Source: Methanobacterium sp. UBA375
Lineage (GTDB): Archaea > Methanobacteriota > Methanobacteria > Methanobacteriales > Methanobacteriaceae
Assembly (NCBI GenBank): GCA_002495625.1
Contig: DAGC01000012.1
Location: 801-64,800 of the forward strand
Direction of reading: 5' to 3'
DNA: 64,000 nucleotides
Positions 6,608 through 16,326 of the stretch are shown here, piece by piece. The notes beneath the pieces were generated by a model. It did not search any database. It saw nothing but the letters and a program-made list of their open reading frames with translations, and had not been told where the DNA came from. The position numbers and the translations under genes were made by a program. Positions within the stretch are counted from its first letter, which is position 1, and every line of letters starts with the position of its first letter.

Positions 6608-8617
6608 TCACGAACCTTCCCTATTCAATTTAACAATTTCACTTTTAAAGGCCTGATATACAGATTCAGCCCCGATCAACCCATCTGGGATGTTCCATTC
6701 TGAAGGGTGTAGGATGAATGGAAATGACTGTTCTCCTCCTAATCCACCATGACTACCTACCAGTTCTTCAAATGCGGCCACTTCATTTTTTTCAGGGTCG
6801 TATAAACTTATAGCCAGTATATCCGGTGTGTATTTAAAGCTATTAGTTCTCTTAAGGTGTCGGGCTGCATTTGGGCCGTAATTAGCTAGAGGGTTAACAC
6901 CGTCAAGGGTGTCATTTTCCAGGTAGTAGGTGCCACCGTTACCTATAACCAGTGGGCCGTGTTCATTGGATTCAACGAGAATAAATCCTATCCCCTCGTG
7001 TTTGGATAAACCAGGAATCAGATCAGGGTACAGGCGGTTGATTTCTTCATAGGTGAGTCTGCTTCTATGCTCTGTTAGATAGACCAGGCCCATATTTCCT
7101 GAAGCCAGGACCATCACGTTAGGTTCAACTTCATCGTTTTCTTCTTTCTTATATTTCTGCAAATAGTTGGTCTCATCTACATCATCGATTAACCCTTTAA
7201 CTCTATCTACCGGGGCGGTAAAGGCCACAGAGAAGTGATCACCGGTACTTGGTGACATATCAGCGAATATACGGGCGTCAGGTAACAGGCCCTTGACCAT
7301 TTCTTCCAGAGTATAACCATAACGCTGTTTAAAGGTTGCTCCATTGGTCTGGCCATGATCAGAATGGACCACCAATTTATAATCCCTGTGAGCCAGGTAC
7401 GAGGCCATTTCCACCCGGTGGAATTGCTTATCAATATTTCTAAGGGCATGGAAGGCATCTTCATCCCTTATGCCTGAGTGATGGGCTATTTCATCATATC
7501 CCAGGTAGGTAACATAGTTAACATCGGTTTCACCCTTTAAGATATCCCCAATAATAGCCAGGGTGGTTATTTCCCTTAAAAATACATTTGCTCCTGCTCT
7601 GATAAATGGATAAAATAGTCCCCGGGATATTCTGGGTTTAATATTTCTGAGTCTGTGGATTAACTGGGAGTTGTAGTCTAAAAACGCGTCCCAGAATACC
7701 AGGCTGACGATTCGACTGAAGTTAGAAGAGTTGGAGAAAACATACTCCCAGGCTTTGTTATAGAATTTACCCACATCTTTCATCCGGCTGAAGGTGAATA
7801 TAACATCCTCGGCATCCCCTGAAAATAAATTAGCCCGACTAGCACCATTCCCGGATAGAAGTCCGTTACCATCAGATATACGTTCTTCCACAATAGGGGC
7901 GTCACTTAAACCAGTAGATACCATGAATTTGTTGTCATTTTCCTTTTCCACCCATCTGAAGGCCACAATATCTTCATTGTTACCATGGAGAATTCCAGCC
8001 TGGCTGGCACCAGTCTGGCTGGACAGGTCGGTCTCCCATCCACTGACTTTATGGCTGCCCTCTTCAATCCACCTTTTAAGCGTGGGCATATCCCCCCTTT
8101 TCACCGCTTCCATTAAAACATTTTTGCCCAGGCCATCGATCTCCATGAAAACCACCCCCGGGGTATCTTTAACATCCTCCTCATCTGCTTTTTTAACGGT
8201 TTTCCCGATACTACGATACCAGGCAGCATCGTCATCAATTGTTAAGAGCCCCATAAGCAGGGTTGAAATAGCAGACATCGCTATAGGGGTTAAAACAAGC
8301 GCTGCTCCTTCAATGGTCACACCACCGACGAACTCACTGGCTAACCAGATCAAAGCACCGTTAACCAGTAACGAGCCCACCCCCACAGTTAAAACCATGA
8401 AGGGCAGTAAAATACGAGAAAGGACAGGCCATAAGAGGGTATTTAAAATACCCACTACTGCGGCGGCTACGAAAGCTGTTTCCCAGGAATCAAGGGATAA
8501 TCCCACGGAAATATAGGCGATGAATAAAAAACCCAGTGCAGCACCTATCCAGAGTATAAATGTCCTCCACACCCAGTAAAAACGAGATTTATAGTACAGT
8601 TCATCGTAATTTACCAT
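6608..8617 (-). CDS. Membrane-anchored alkaline-phosphatase-superfamily enzyme with holin-like N domain
   Basis: A protein of about 669 residues. Residues 1-145 hold roughly four membrane helices resembling the phage_holin_4_2 family (YISVGLSLDSWETAFVAAAV, GILNTLLWPVLSRILLPFMVL). The rest is an alkaline-phosphatase-superfamily domain: metal site VVFMEIDGLGKNVL, nucleophile region SSQTGASQAGIL, second metal site YLGYDEIAHHSG and VVHSDHGQTNG. The needed Asp/His/Thr residues appear intact, so it should hydrolyse a phosphomonoester or phosphodiester. Substrate and the side of the membrane it faces are unknown. I chose the ATG at 8617 (MVNYDELYYKS), preceded by GTGA; the open frame extends 20 codons further without a clear site. 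No operon partner is evident. Confidence 0.75.
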   Translation of the reverse strand: MVNYDELYYKSRFYWVWRTFILWIGAALGFLFIAYISVGLSLDSWETAFVAAAVVGILNTLLWPVLSRILLPFMVLTVGVGSLLVNGALIWLASEFVGGVTIEGAALVLTPIAMSAISTLLMGLLTIDDDAAWYRSIGKTVKKADEEDVKDTPGVVFMEIDGLGKNVLMEAVKRGDMPTLKRWIEEGSHKVSGWETDLSSQTGASQAGILHGNNEDIVAFRWVEKENDNKFMVSTGLSDAPIVEERISDGNGLLSGNGASRANLFSGDAEDVIFTFSRMKDVGKFYNKAWEYVFSNSSNFSRIVSLVFWDAFLDYNSQLIHRLRNIKPRISRGLFYPFIRAGANVFLREITTLAIIGDILKGETDVNYVTYLGYDEIAHHSGIRDEDAFHALRNIDKQFHRVEMASYLAHRDYKLVVHSDHGQTNGATFKQRYGYTLEEMVKGLLPDARIFADMSPSTGDHFSVAFTAPVDRVKGLIDDVDETNYLQKYKKEENDEVEPNVMVLASGNMGLVYLTEHRSRLTYEEINRLYPDLIPGLSKHEGIGFILVESNEHGPLVIGNGGTYYLENDTLDGVNPLANYGPNAARHLKRTNSFKYTPDILAISLYDPEKNEVAAFEELVGSHGGLGGEQSFPFILHPSEWNIPDGLIGAESVYQAFKSEIVKLNREGS

Positions 8618-8715
8618 CAACATCACTATAAATCTATTTGATAAGAACGTATAAAAATGTTCTTTTTTAAAGTGCAATCATTCTAAGTTGAGGTTAACGA
8701 ACATCTTTGGCAAGT

Positions 8716-11700
8716 TTAATCTTCAAGAGGCAGGTTGAAATAGAATTTTGAACCCTTTCCCAGCTGGGAATCCACCCATATATCGCCACCATGCCTTTCA
8801 ATAATTCTTTTAGTGATGGCCAGGCCGATTCCAGTTCCACTGTACTCTTCGTTGGTATGCAGACGTTTGAAAATCATAAAAACACGCTCAAAATATTTAG
8901 GGTCAATTCCGATGCCGTTATCTTCCACTTTAAACAACCAGTTATCATCCTCTTTCTCGGCTGATATATGGATTTTCGGTGCTTCTTTGCCACGGTATTT
9001 AATGGCATTTCCCACCAGATTCTGGAACACCTGTACCATCTGGGAATAGTCACCGTTAACCGTTGGTAATGGTTCGCGGGTTACTTCCACCTCATTTTCC
9101 TTAATCGATAAGTTATGGTACATCAAAACTTCGTCCAGGACTTTTTCCAGGTCCACGTTTTCGAACCTGCTGGTGGTTCTATTTACCCTGGAATAAGCCA
9201 GAAGATCGTTTATTAACTCCTGCATGCGTGCTGCCCCATCTACAGCGTAATCTATAAACTCATCGGCATCCGAATCTAACTGACCCTCATAACGGCGCTG
9301 AAGAAGCTGTAAGAAACTGGATATCATCCTCAGGGGCTCCTGCAGGTCGTGGGAAGCGATGTAGGCAAACTGCTGGAGCTCCTTGTTGGAACGTTTCAGC
9401 TCTTCCAGGGTTTTTTCCAATTTTTTCCCTGTTTTTTCACGTTTTACAAATAGTGTAGCATTTTCCAGGGAGATAGCCGCCTGTGATATCAATAACTCTA
9501 AAAGCTCCGTCTTTTCAGGAGTGAACACGGAATTTGCCAGACGATTTTCCAGGTAAAGTATTCCAATCATCTTTGACTGCTTAAATACAGGCATACAAAG
9601 GATTGAACGTAATTTCATATCCTGAACTTCCCTGTTATCTTTGAATTCCCCTTCTTCTGAGGCATTATCAAGAATCAAACGTTCTCCTGTACGTTGCACA
9701 TAACGGACTATGGCTTGGCAGATCCCACCTGCTTTTTCCAGTTTTTTCTTGGAAATCTGCACATCCTCCTTGAAAGTGGCATGGCTTTCAGCATGGATAA
9801 AAAGACCGTCTTCCTCTTCCATGATCAGGTATCCGCTTTGTGCACCCGAACTCTCGATGACCACGTTCATGATCTTCTTAAGTAAGGCTTCCAGTTCTAT
9901 CTCCGCAGAAATAGCCAGGGCGGATTTCATCAGGTATTCCATGTCAATATTGGGGAGGGTGAGGGGAGGTTCTTCCACCTCGATTTGTGGATAAGAAATA
10001 TCGTCTTCGAAGTAGGTAGGATACCTTTCTAAGAGGCTGAACTCTTTTCTTTCCGCTCCACAATTTTTATACAGGCGCGCGGCCTGGTTGAAATACATCT
10101 CTTCAGAGCACTGTCCATAGGAGAGTAGAAGCTCCCCCAGACATTCATGGAGATGCCCCTCCAGGAATGTGTAACCCTGCTTATGTGCGGAATCTATGGC
10201 ATCCATATAAAGACTCCTGGTTTTCTTGAATTCACCGGTAACTCTTTCGAGTTCAGCATGGAGGAGGGTAAGATAGGGCTCGAGGAGCGGCCCCAGCTCG
10301 GCCCAGGTCTCCACCTTATCGATGAGTGGCTGGATTTCATCCATCAATTCAACTTCATCTTCAAAGTCAACCCCTTTTTCATAGAGTTTCAGAGTGTTCA
10401 GCACCCGGAAGACGTACCACTGTCTTTTCAGCACGTTATCAGTTAGACCCGACAGGTAACGCTCCACTCCCTGCAGATACTTTTTGGCCATGACGTGTTC
10501 TCCCAAGTAGTAGTGGACCAGGCCCATATGTACGTAATAGCTTCCTGCTGAAGCTATGTGGTTGTCCTCTTCCCATTTACTCAGTTTTTCTTCCATGGGG
10601 ACTGGTACGTAATTTTTCTTCATAGGTTCGATCCATCCGGCCTGTACAGCCTCTGCCAGACCTACTGAGAAGGATAGGTGATATCTCTGTGAAAATTCAA
10701 GGCATTCTGAGGCATAATCCTCGATGATGGACATATCCGCCCCTTGAACCTGTAAATTCCACATCAAAGGTCCGTAGGAGAGTCCGGCATTGTACAGGTC
10801 ACCGCAGTTCTTTCCAGATTGTATGGATTTGAGGCAGTAAGCCACGATCTCCAGGGGGTGGCTTCGGGAGTGCATGTTGCACCATACTATTCCGTTCATG
10901 CCACGGGTGGCTCCGAAGGTGTCGGGGTACTTCGCCGAGAGTTCCCGGGCCAGATCCTCGTATTTAAAAGCCGCCTCAAATTCTTCCTGTTCCCCGAGTT
11001 GAAGCCCCATTATGCTGAAGGAGTAGATAACAGATTCGTCCATACCTCCAGCCAGACAGTGCTGGGTGGACTGTGCCGCCGAAAGATAAAGCTGCGGCAC
11101 CAGGCCAGACATGTACAGATCAGGGATGAGTTCACTGTAGAAGGCCAGTTCGATTTTATTCTTCCGGTCCTGGGTGAAGGGCATGTGTAAAATAGTTTCC
11201 CAAACATCTATGTCCATGGAGGCTATTTCATCCATCAACTCCTTCCTTTTACGGTCTGTTTCCTGGGGATCTTCAGGAATGGCTTTACCAAAATAGGCCA
11301 GGCCCTGGTTGGCGGTTTCAATAGCCTTATTAAAATTACCTACCGAGGAGAGGGAGGTGGTCTGCTCAGCCAGACATTCTGCCTTATCCAGGTCACTCTG
11401 GGCATGTTCCAGCAAATGGTTGAGCAGTTTTTCTGATTTCTCGTAGTTGCCACACATGAGCTCTGTTTCGGCAGCTTTCTGAAATATCCGGAAAGTACGT
11501 TTATAGTGTGCATCTTCCCAGCAGTCATCGGGTAGCAATTTTTTGCTCTCATTGAAATATTCATTGGCCGCTTCTGTAGCTAAAGAATCTAACGCTTTAT
11601 TACCGGCATGGTAATTAATATCTGAGAGAAGGTAAGCTGTATCTGAATCGAGTTGGTCCTCTCTTCCCAGGTTCAGGTGCGATACGATGGTGAACAGGCT

Positions 11701-13824
11701 TTCCAGGATTTCCAGGTCTTCAACCTCATTAGTAGAAAAAAGAAGATGGTTACCCACTTCCCAGTGAATATTACGCCGTTTTTCAGGTGGAATAGCGGAT
11801 AATGTGGCTTCCTGAACTTTATCGTGAATGAACTGCAACTGGTTCTTATTTTCAATTAATAATCCCTGTCCCAGGGCGGGTTTTAGAATTTCATAGGTCT
11901 TTGCCAGTGGCATTTCCCTGATGAGTGATAATTCTGCAGGTGAAAAGGTATTTCCCATACATGCACAATACTCCAGGAGATCTATAAGGTCTGGTGGGAG
12001 CTTTTCAATCTTTGAACTGAAGAGGGAGACCACGGTGGTGGGCATGCGAGACTTTCGTATTTTCTCCATATCCCATCTCCATTCTCTGTTTTCGTCTAAA
12101 TAGATGAGATCTTCACCATGGAGGTAGGACAGGCTTTCACTCACGAAGAGGGGATTTCCTTCACTGAGGGTGCTTATGAAATCTGATAAGGCTTCTGTCT
12201 TTTCAAGAGGTGAGTCCAGGATATAAGAAACCATCTCATGGGAGTATTCACTTTTTAAGGGTCCTAATCTGATTTCTTGAAGTGGTTGTTGATATTTTTT
12301 CACTTTACGTATGATTTTGGATAAAGGATGGCTGGAATCCACTTCATTGTGGCGATAAGCCCCCAATAAGAAGAAATACGGATGATCCTTATAGTTAGCG
12401 AATATGTTTGAGAAAAAGTCGAAGGAGGCTCCGTCACACCACTGCAGGTCGTCTATGAAGATGGTCAGGGGGTTTTCCTCACTGGCCAGGCATGTGAGAA
12501 AGCTGTCGAAGACGTCATGGAATCTGTTAAGTGATTCAACAGGTGGTAGGGGGTGGACTTCTGGTTGGGGTCCTATAAGGATTTCTAATTCTGGAATTAC
12601 ATCTGTTAAAACCTTCCCGTTTTCACCTACAGCGTCCAGTATCTTTTTCTTCCAGCTTTCCAATCTCTTGTTGCTTTCGGTTAGGAAGGTACGCATTAGG
12701 TTTCTAAGTGCCTGGATAAGGGAACTATAGGGAATATTTTTCTGATAAACATCGAACTTTCCTGAGGTGAAATAGCCCCTGTTTTCTACAATAGGCTTTT
12801 GTAGCTCCTGTATCAGGCGTGTTTTACCAATTCCAGATAATTCGGAAATTAAAAGTGACCGAAAGTTTCCTTCTGTGACTTTTTTGTATTCATCAAGGAT
12901 GATCTTCGCTTCCTGGTCGCGTCCGACCATTTTGGAGATGAAGTTAACTCTTCGGGTGGTGATGTACCTTTCCAGGGGGAAGTCGGTTATGGTGCTGGTT
13001 TCTAAATATTCCTCTTCGCACCTGGTTAAATCTGCTAGAAGTCCGTTACTGCTCTGGTAGCGTTTTTCAGGTTCTTTAAGCATTAATCTTGAAACGATCT
13101 TGCCGAGTGTGAGGGGGATATCTGGATCGAGCTCATGGACCTTGGATGCTTCTTCGGCAAGGTGGGAGTGTATCAGTTCCAGGGGATCCTGGGATGAGAA
13201 GGGGAGTTCACCGGTGAGCATTTCATAAAACACTATTCCCAGGGAATACAGGTCTGATGAGAAACTCACCTGGTGGTTGATTCGCCCTGTTTGTTCAGGG
13301 GATGTGTAGGCCAGGGTTTCTCTTATAAAAGAGCGGTCATAAATGAAATGGCTTACATCCCTCACATCTATGGCCGTGATGAAGTCTATCAGACGGATGT
13401 TGAGTTTATCATCCACCAGTATGTTGTGGGGTTTGATACCTCCATGGATTATTCCGGTGTCATGGACCTTATCTAAAACACGGGCCAGCCCAATACCCAT
13501 GGTGAAAAAATCTTTCAGGGAAATCCTGTCATTTTCTGCCATTATCCTGTTAAGAGATGTCCCATGGAAGTAATTCTGGATTATGTAACAGGTTCCATCT
13601 TTGCTGTTGAAATTTATAGGTGTGATTACCTCAGGATCGTTTAAAACACGGAGTTGTTCAATCTTCTGCGTGATCTGGTTTTTTTTATAGGGGGATAAAT
13701 AGTTTTCATTTAGAATCTTGAGCACCAGTAGTTGGTGGGGATTCTCTTTATGATAGGCCTTGTAAACGGTTGCCTGGGGGCTTTCATCTATCCTTTCAAT
13801 TATGTTGTAGTTGGGGATTATCAT
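8716..13824 (-). CDS. Giant degenerate kinase-AAA-GAF-histidine kinase signalling protein
   Basis: A 1702-residue multidomain sensor. Residues 1-270 are a PknB-like kinase fold, with VLKIL carrying Lys36 and an intact YTSPEQ loop. However, the catalytic HRD motif reads HGG (127-129), DFG reads DFI (147-149), and the glycine-rich loop is degenerate, so it is probably a pseudokinase. An AAA ATPase follows (MVGRDQEA at about 299; Walker A SGIGKT with Lys334; Walker B TIFIDDLQW), then a long helical TPR-like region (about 650-1200), a GAF domain (about 1240-1390), a HisKA domain with phosphoacceptor His1492 (ASHDLQEPLR), and an HATPase with NLVGNAIKY, DNGIGID and GTGIGLAI. This order is known from bacterial, especially cyanobacterial, multi-kinases; transfer is an inference. 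No membrane segment is seen. A lone response regulator lies at 42.6 kb. Confidence 0.85.
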   Translation of the reverse strand: MIIPNYNIIERIDESPQATVYKAYHKENPHQLLVLKILNENYLSPYKKNQITQKIEQLRVLNDPEVITPINFNSKDGTCYIIQNYFHGTSLNRIMAENDRISLKDFFTMGIGLARVLDKVHDTGIIHGGIKPHNILVDDKLNIRLIDFITAIDVRDVSHFIYDRSFIRETLAYTSPEQTGRINHQVSFSSDLYSLGIVFYEMLTGELPFSSQDPLELIHSHLAEEASKVHELDPDIPLTLGKIVSRLMLKEPEKRYQSSNGLLADLTRCEEEYLETSTITDFPLERYITTRRVNFISKMVGRDQEAKIILDEYKKVTEGNFRSLLISELSGIGKTRLIQELQKPIVENRGYFTSGKFDVYQKNIPYSSLIQALRNLMRTFLTESNKRLESWKKKILDAVGENGKVLTDVIPELEILIGPQPEVHPLPPVESLNRFHDVFDSFLTCLASEENPLTIFIDDLQWCDGASFDFFSNIFANYKDHPYFFLLGAYRHNEVDSSHPLSKIIRKVKKYQQPLQEIRLGPLKSEYSHEMVSYILDSPLEKTEALSDFISTLSEGNPLFVSESLSYLHGEDLIYLDENREWRWDMEKIRKSRMPTTVVSLFSSKIEKLPPDLIDLLEYCACMGNTFSPAELSLIREMPLAKTYEILKPALGQGLLIENKNQLQFIHDKVQEATLSAIPPEKRRNIHWEVGNHLLFSTNEVEDLEILESLFTIVSHLNLGREDQLDSDTAYLLSDINYHAGNKALDSLATEAANEYFNESKKLLPDDCWEDAHYKRTFRIFQKAAETELMCGNYEKSEKLLNHLLEHAQSDLDKAECLAEQTTSLSSVGNFNKAIETANQGLAYFGKAIPEDPQETDRKRKELMDEIASMDIDVWETILHMPFTQDRKNKIELAFYSELIPDLYMSGLVPQLYLSAAQSTQHCLAGGMDESVIYSFSIMGLQLGEQEEFEAAFKYEDLARELSAKYPDTFGATRGMNGIVWCNMHSRSHPLEIVAYCLKSIQSGKNCGDLYNAGLSYGPLMWNLQVQGADMSIIEDYASECLEFSQRYHLSFSVGLAEAVQAGWIEPMKKNYVPVPMEEKLSKWEEDNHIASAGSYYVHMGLVHYYLGEHVMAKKYLQGVERYLSGLTDNVLKRQWYVFRVLNTLKLYEKGVDFEDEVELMDEIQPLIDKVETWAELGPLLEPYLTLLHAELERVTGEFKKTRSLYMDAIDSAHKQGYTFLEGHLHECLGELLLSYGQCSEEMYFNQAARLYKNCGAERKEFSLLERYPTYFEDDISYPQIEVEEPPLTLPNIDMEYLMKSALAISAEIELEALLKKIMNVVIESSGAQSGYLIMEEEDGLFIHAESHATFKEDVQISKKKLEKAGGICQAIVRYVQRTGERLILDNASEEGEFKDNREVQDMKLRSILCMPVFKQSKMIGILYLENRLANSVFTPEKTELLELLISQAAISLENATLFVKREKTGKKLEKTLEELKRSNKELQQFAYIASHDLQEPLRMISSFLQLLQRRYEGQLDSDADEFIDYAVDGAARMQELINDLLAYSRVNRTTSRFENVDLEKVLDEVLMYHNLSIKENEVEVTREPLPTVNGDYSQMVQVFQNLVGNAIKYRGKEAPKIHISAEKEDDNWLFKVEDNGIGIDPKYFERVFMIFKRLHTNEEYSGTGIGLAITKRIIERHGGDIWVDSQLGKGSKFYFNLPLED

Positions 13825-14083
13825 CTCTTAATTAACCTCACCAAAACACCGTAATCGAATTTAAAATAGTGAATGATCGGTATTTAGAACTTAGAAACTA
13901 TGTATATTATGTATTCTTTTAACTATAATTTTTTCTAATTGCTTTTTTAATACAGGGTGGTTAAAAAGTTATTAACTAAAAGATAATTCATTTAATGTGA
14001 ACTATTTTACACTTGAAGCGCATGTCTTACTTCAGTTTGAACATAGAAAAATATTAATTATATTAATATTAGTAATAATAATT

Positions 14084-14395
14084 ATGGATGAAATCCTTAT
14101 TAAAGTGGATTTTTTGGAAAATTTAGCAAGAGATGATATTGATTTAAAATCTCATTCAACTGATAGAATGAAAAAGCGACAAATTAAGGTTAAATGGATT
14201 TATCACTGCCTTATAAGTGAAAAACTGATGGGAATACTAAAACAAAGATCGTATAGATTTAGACTTTACTATCTACATCCAGAAAAGCCCCATAAATATG
14301 ATTTGATTATAGTCGTCGATATTTTTCATGATCTGGCAAAATTTATTAACGTAGTAACGACATATGAAGAAGAGATAGAGCGTAGGGTGCGTTGA
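14084..14395 (+). CDS. DUF4258-like small protein, possible toxin
   Basis: About 103 residues from the ATG at 14084 (MDEILIKVDF). The pattern KSHSTDRMKKRQIKVKWIYHCL followed by a beta-rich tail (FRLYYLHPEKPHKYDLIIVVDI, DLAKFINVVTTYE) resembles DUF4258, a RelE-like fold often paired with small antitoxin-like partners. The longer reading frame from 13997 adds a very hydrophobic stretch that I consider upstream non-coding sequence. No strong ribosome site is visible. It ends 1 nt before the next gene, so the pair is probably co-transcribed. Toxin activity is an inference from pairing and family resemblance only. Confidence 0.55.
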   Translation: MDEILIKVDFLENLARDDIDLKSHSTDRMKKRQIKVKWIYHCLISEKLMGILKQRSYRFRLYYLHPEKPHKYDLIIVVDIFHDLAKFINVVTTYEEEIERRVR

Positions 14396-14396
14396 A

Positions 14397-14768
14397 ATGA
14401 AAAATCAATTCCAACTAAGAAAGGATTATGATCTTGAATCTGATGTTTTATGGCTCAGTATTGAAGATGATTATAATTATAGGGAATCCATTGGTATAGG
14501 AAATGTGATACTCGACTTCGATGAAAACTGCATTCCAGTAGCAGTTGAGATATTAGATGCTTCCAAAGTTCTTAATTTAAGTAAAAATTCTTTAAAAAAA
14601 GATTTTAATGTAAAGATGGACATTTCCGTAGATGAAGATCTGATTGCTATCCATGCTCAATTTGCTTTCCCAAATAAGAAACAAATACCTGTTGAAAAGG
14701 ACTTTAAGACAGTGAATGATATACATCTACCATCTCGAGAGGTGGGGATGGTTATTGGTGAATTTTGA
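14397..14768 (+). CDS. DUF2283 family protein, possible antitoxin
   Basis: A 123-residue protein whose first 60 residues match DUF2283: YDLESDVLWLSIEDDYNYRES, then VILDFDENCIPVAVEILDASKVL. Members are small beta-rich proteins often found next to DUF4258 genes. Here it begins 1 nt after the DUF4258-like stop, the arrangement expected of a translationally coupled toxin-antitoxin pair. The second half (IAIHAQFAFPNKKQIPVEKD) is longer than in minimal DUF2283 proteins and is not recognised. Confidence 0.6.
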   Translation: MKNQFQLRKDYDLESDVLWLSIEDDYNYRESIGIGNVILDFDENCIPVAVEILDASKVLNLSKNSLKKDFNVKMDISVDEDLIAIHAQFAFPNKKQIPVEKDFKTVNDIHLPSREVGMVIGEF

Positions 14769-14840
14769 AAATAACAGGATATTATCTATTTTTTATTATG
14801 CTTTTTAAAAAACTTAAAATCTACAATGAATCTTCTTTTC

Positions 14841-15884
14841 TCAAACCCGCTGATAAACAGTGTTACGCTCTACAGGTACACGGCCTATCTTTTTTATAAT
14901 TCTACGCATCTCTTCACGGGGTAAATGTTCACCGTAAGACGCCCCCGCCGCTATGGATATCTTGTCTTCCATCATGGTACCTCCCAGATCGTTAGCACCA
15001 CAGCACAGGGCTATTTGCGCCAGTTTAGTGCCTAATTTTATCCAGGAAGCCTGAATATTGGGTAAATCCTTACCGAGGATGATCCGGGCAATAGCATGTA
15101 TCTTCAAGTCATCCATACCACTGGAAGGAGATAATTCGGCGCCTAAAACGTTGTTTTGATTTAAAAAAGTCATGGGGACCAGTTCTGTAAACCCATGGGT
15201 TTCACGCTGAATGTCCCGCAGTATCAGGAGATGGTCGATACGGTCTTCCCAGGTTTCCACAGTACCGTACATAATTGTGGAGGTTGTAGGGATCCCTACT
15301 CCATGCGCTTCCTTTATAATCCTCACCCAATCTGCAGTGGAAACTTTGTTGGGACATATCTTGGCCCTGACAGAGTCTACCAGGATTTCCGCCGACGCAC
15401 CGGTTAAGGTATCCAACCCGGCCTCTTTAAAATCGCTTAAAGCATCTATTGTGGATACCCCGGACAACCGGGCGGCATGGAAAACTTCCACCGGCGATAA
15501 TCCATGAATTCCAATGTCATAATTAGATTTTATAGCACCCAAAAGATTACAATAATATTCAACGGTCATCTCCGGGGTTACACCACCAAATATGCATATT
15601 TCAGTGGCATTTACGTCCACCGCTTCTTTGACACTGGTGAGTATTTCTTCCGTGGTCATATGATAACCGATACTGTCTCTGAAAGAGCAGAAACCACATC
15701 TGATCATGCACTCGTCCGTGATATCTATGTTCCTGTTGACCACGAAGGTGACTTCCTCACCCACTATATCCTTACGTAACTGGTCTGCTACATCGAATAA
15801 CTCGAAAGGATTCGAGTTTACCAGTTTTACAGCGTCTTCTCTAGTGATATCACCTTGCATCGAACGTTCATAAATGTCTTCCAT
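14841..15884 (-). CDS. cofH: CofH-like radical SAM enzyme (FO synthase subunit 2)
   Basis: A 347-residue radical SAM protein. The cluster motif is C59-x3-C63-x2-C66 (CMIRCGFCSF), as in CofG/CofH. Other family blocks are ICIFGGVTPEM, IHGLSPVEV, TSTIMYGTVETWEDRIDHL, FTELVPMTFLNQNN, and the C-terminal CCGANDLGGTMMEDKIS. CofH joins 5-amino-6-ribitylaminouracil and tyrosine in making FO, the chromophore of F420. It fits CofH better than CofG, but methanogens can hold CofH paralogues, so this may be a second copy with a related reaction. GGGGAG precedes the ATG. It is monocistronic here; other F420 genes lie at 58-60 kb. Confidence 0.75.
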   Translation of the reverse strand: MEDIYERSMQGDITREDAVKLVNSNPFELFDVADQLRKDIVGEEVTFVVNRNIDITDECMIRCGFCSFRDSIGYHMTTEEILTSVKEAVDVNATEICIFGGVTPEMTVEYYCNLLGAIKSNYDIGIHGLSPVEVFHAARLSGVSTIDALSDFKEAGLDTLTGASAEILVDSVRAKICPNKVSTADWVRIIKEAHGVGIPTTSTIMYGTVETWEDRIDHLLILRDIQRETHGFTELVPMTFLNQNNVLGAELSPSSGMDDLKIHAIARIILGKDLPNIQASWIKLGTKLAQIALCCGANDLGGTMMEDKISIAAGASYGEHLPREEMRRIIKKIGRVPVERNTVYQRV

Positions 15885-15972
15885 GATGAACTCCCCATCT
15901 ACTTGCTTAATTTCAATATAAAAAAATCAAGTATTTAAAAGTACTTTATTTTATATGTGAAGTAGGAACAGA

Positions 15973-15995
15973 TTTCAAGCAGAGCTCTGTTGAAA
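15973..15995 (-). promoter_or_regulatory. Palindrome upstream of the cofH TATA box
   Basis: Arms TTTCAA-g-CAGAG and CTCTG-TTGAAA are complementary except for one bulged G; the core CAGAGCTCTG is a perfect palindrome. It lies about 20 bases upstream of a TATA-like ATATAAAAT (about 15947-15955) for cofH, where an activator could sit. A T7 run just beyond it (15999-16006) probably ends the tRNA transcript. Confidence 0.35.
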
Positions 15996-16014
15996 CATTA
16001 AAAAAAGAGATAAA

Positions 16015-16124
<110 letters not shown>

Positions 16125-16326
16125 GTGGCTTATATGACATCAGATTTTATCTAACTTAAAGTTTTCTATGGGGCTTTTAGAAGATTTTCATCTTATAATA
16201 TATAATTCTTCAGACTATTTTATACCCTACTGGATAATTAAAAATTTATCCTAAAAGGATCACTATCTTAAAAAGGAACCCTATAAGATCAAGGGGATTT
16301 AAGGAAAACATCACGCAGGTGATTGA

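Noticed and set aside
7794..8516. 240-codon plus-strand frame opposite the phosphatase gene
   Set aside because: Antisense shadow of conserved coding sequence; low-complexity composition and no recognisable domain.
13997..14083. N-terminal 29-codon extension of the DUF4258-like gene
   Set aside because: The extension encodes an unusual hydrophobic run (KILIILILVIII) before the domain and has no ribosome site; the ATG at 14084 fits the family better.
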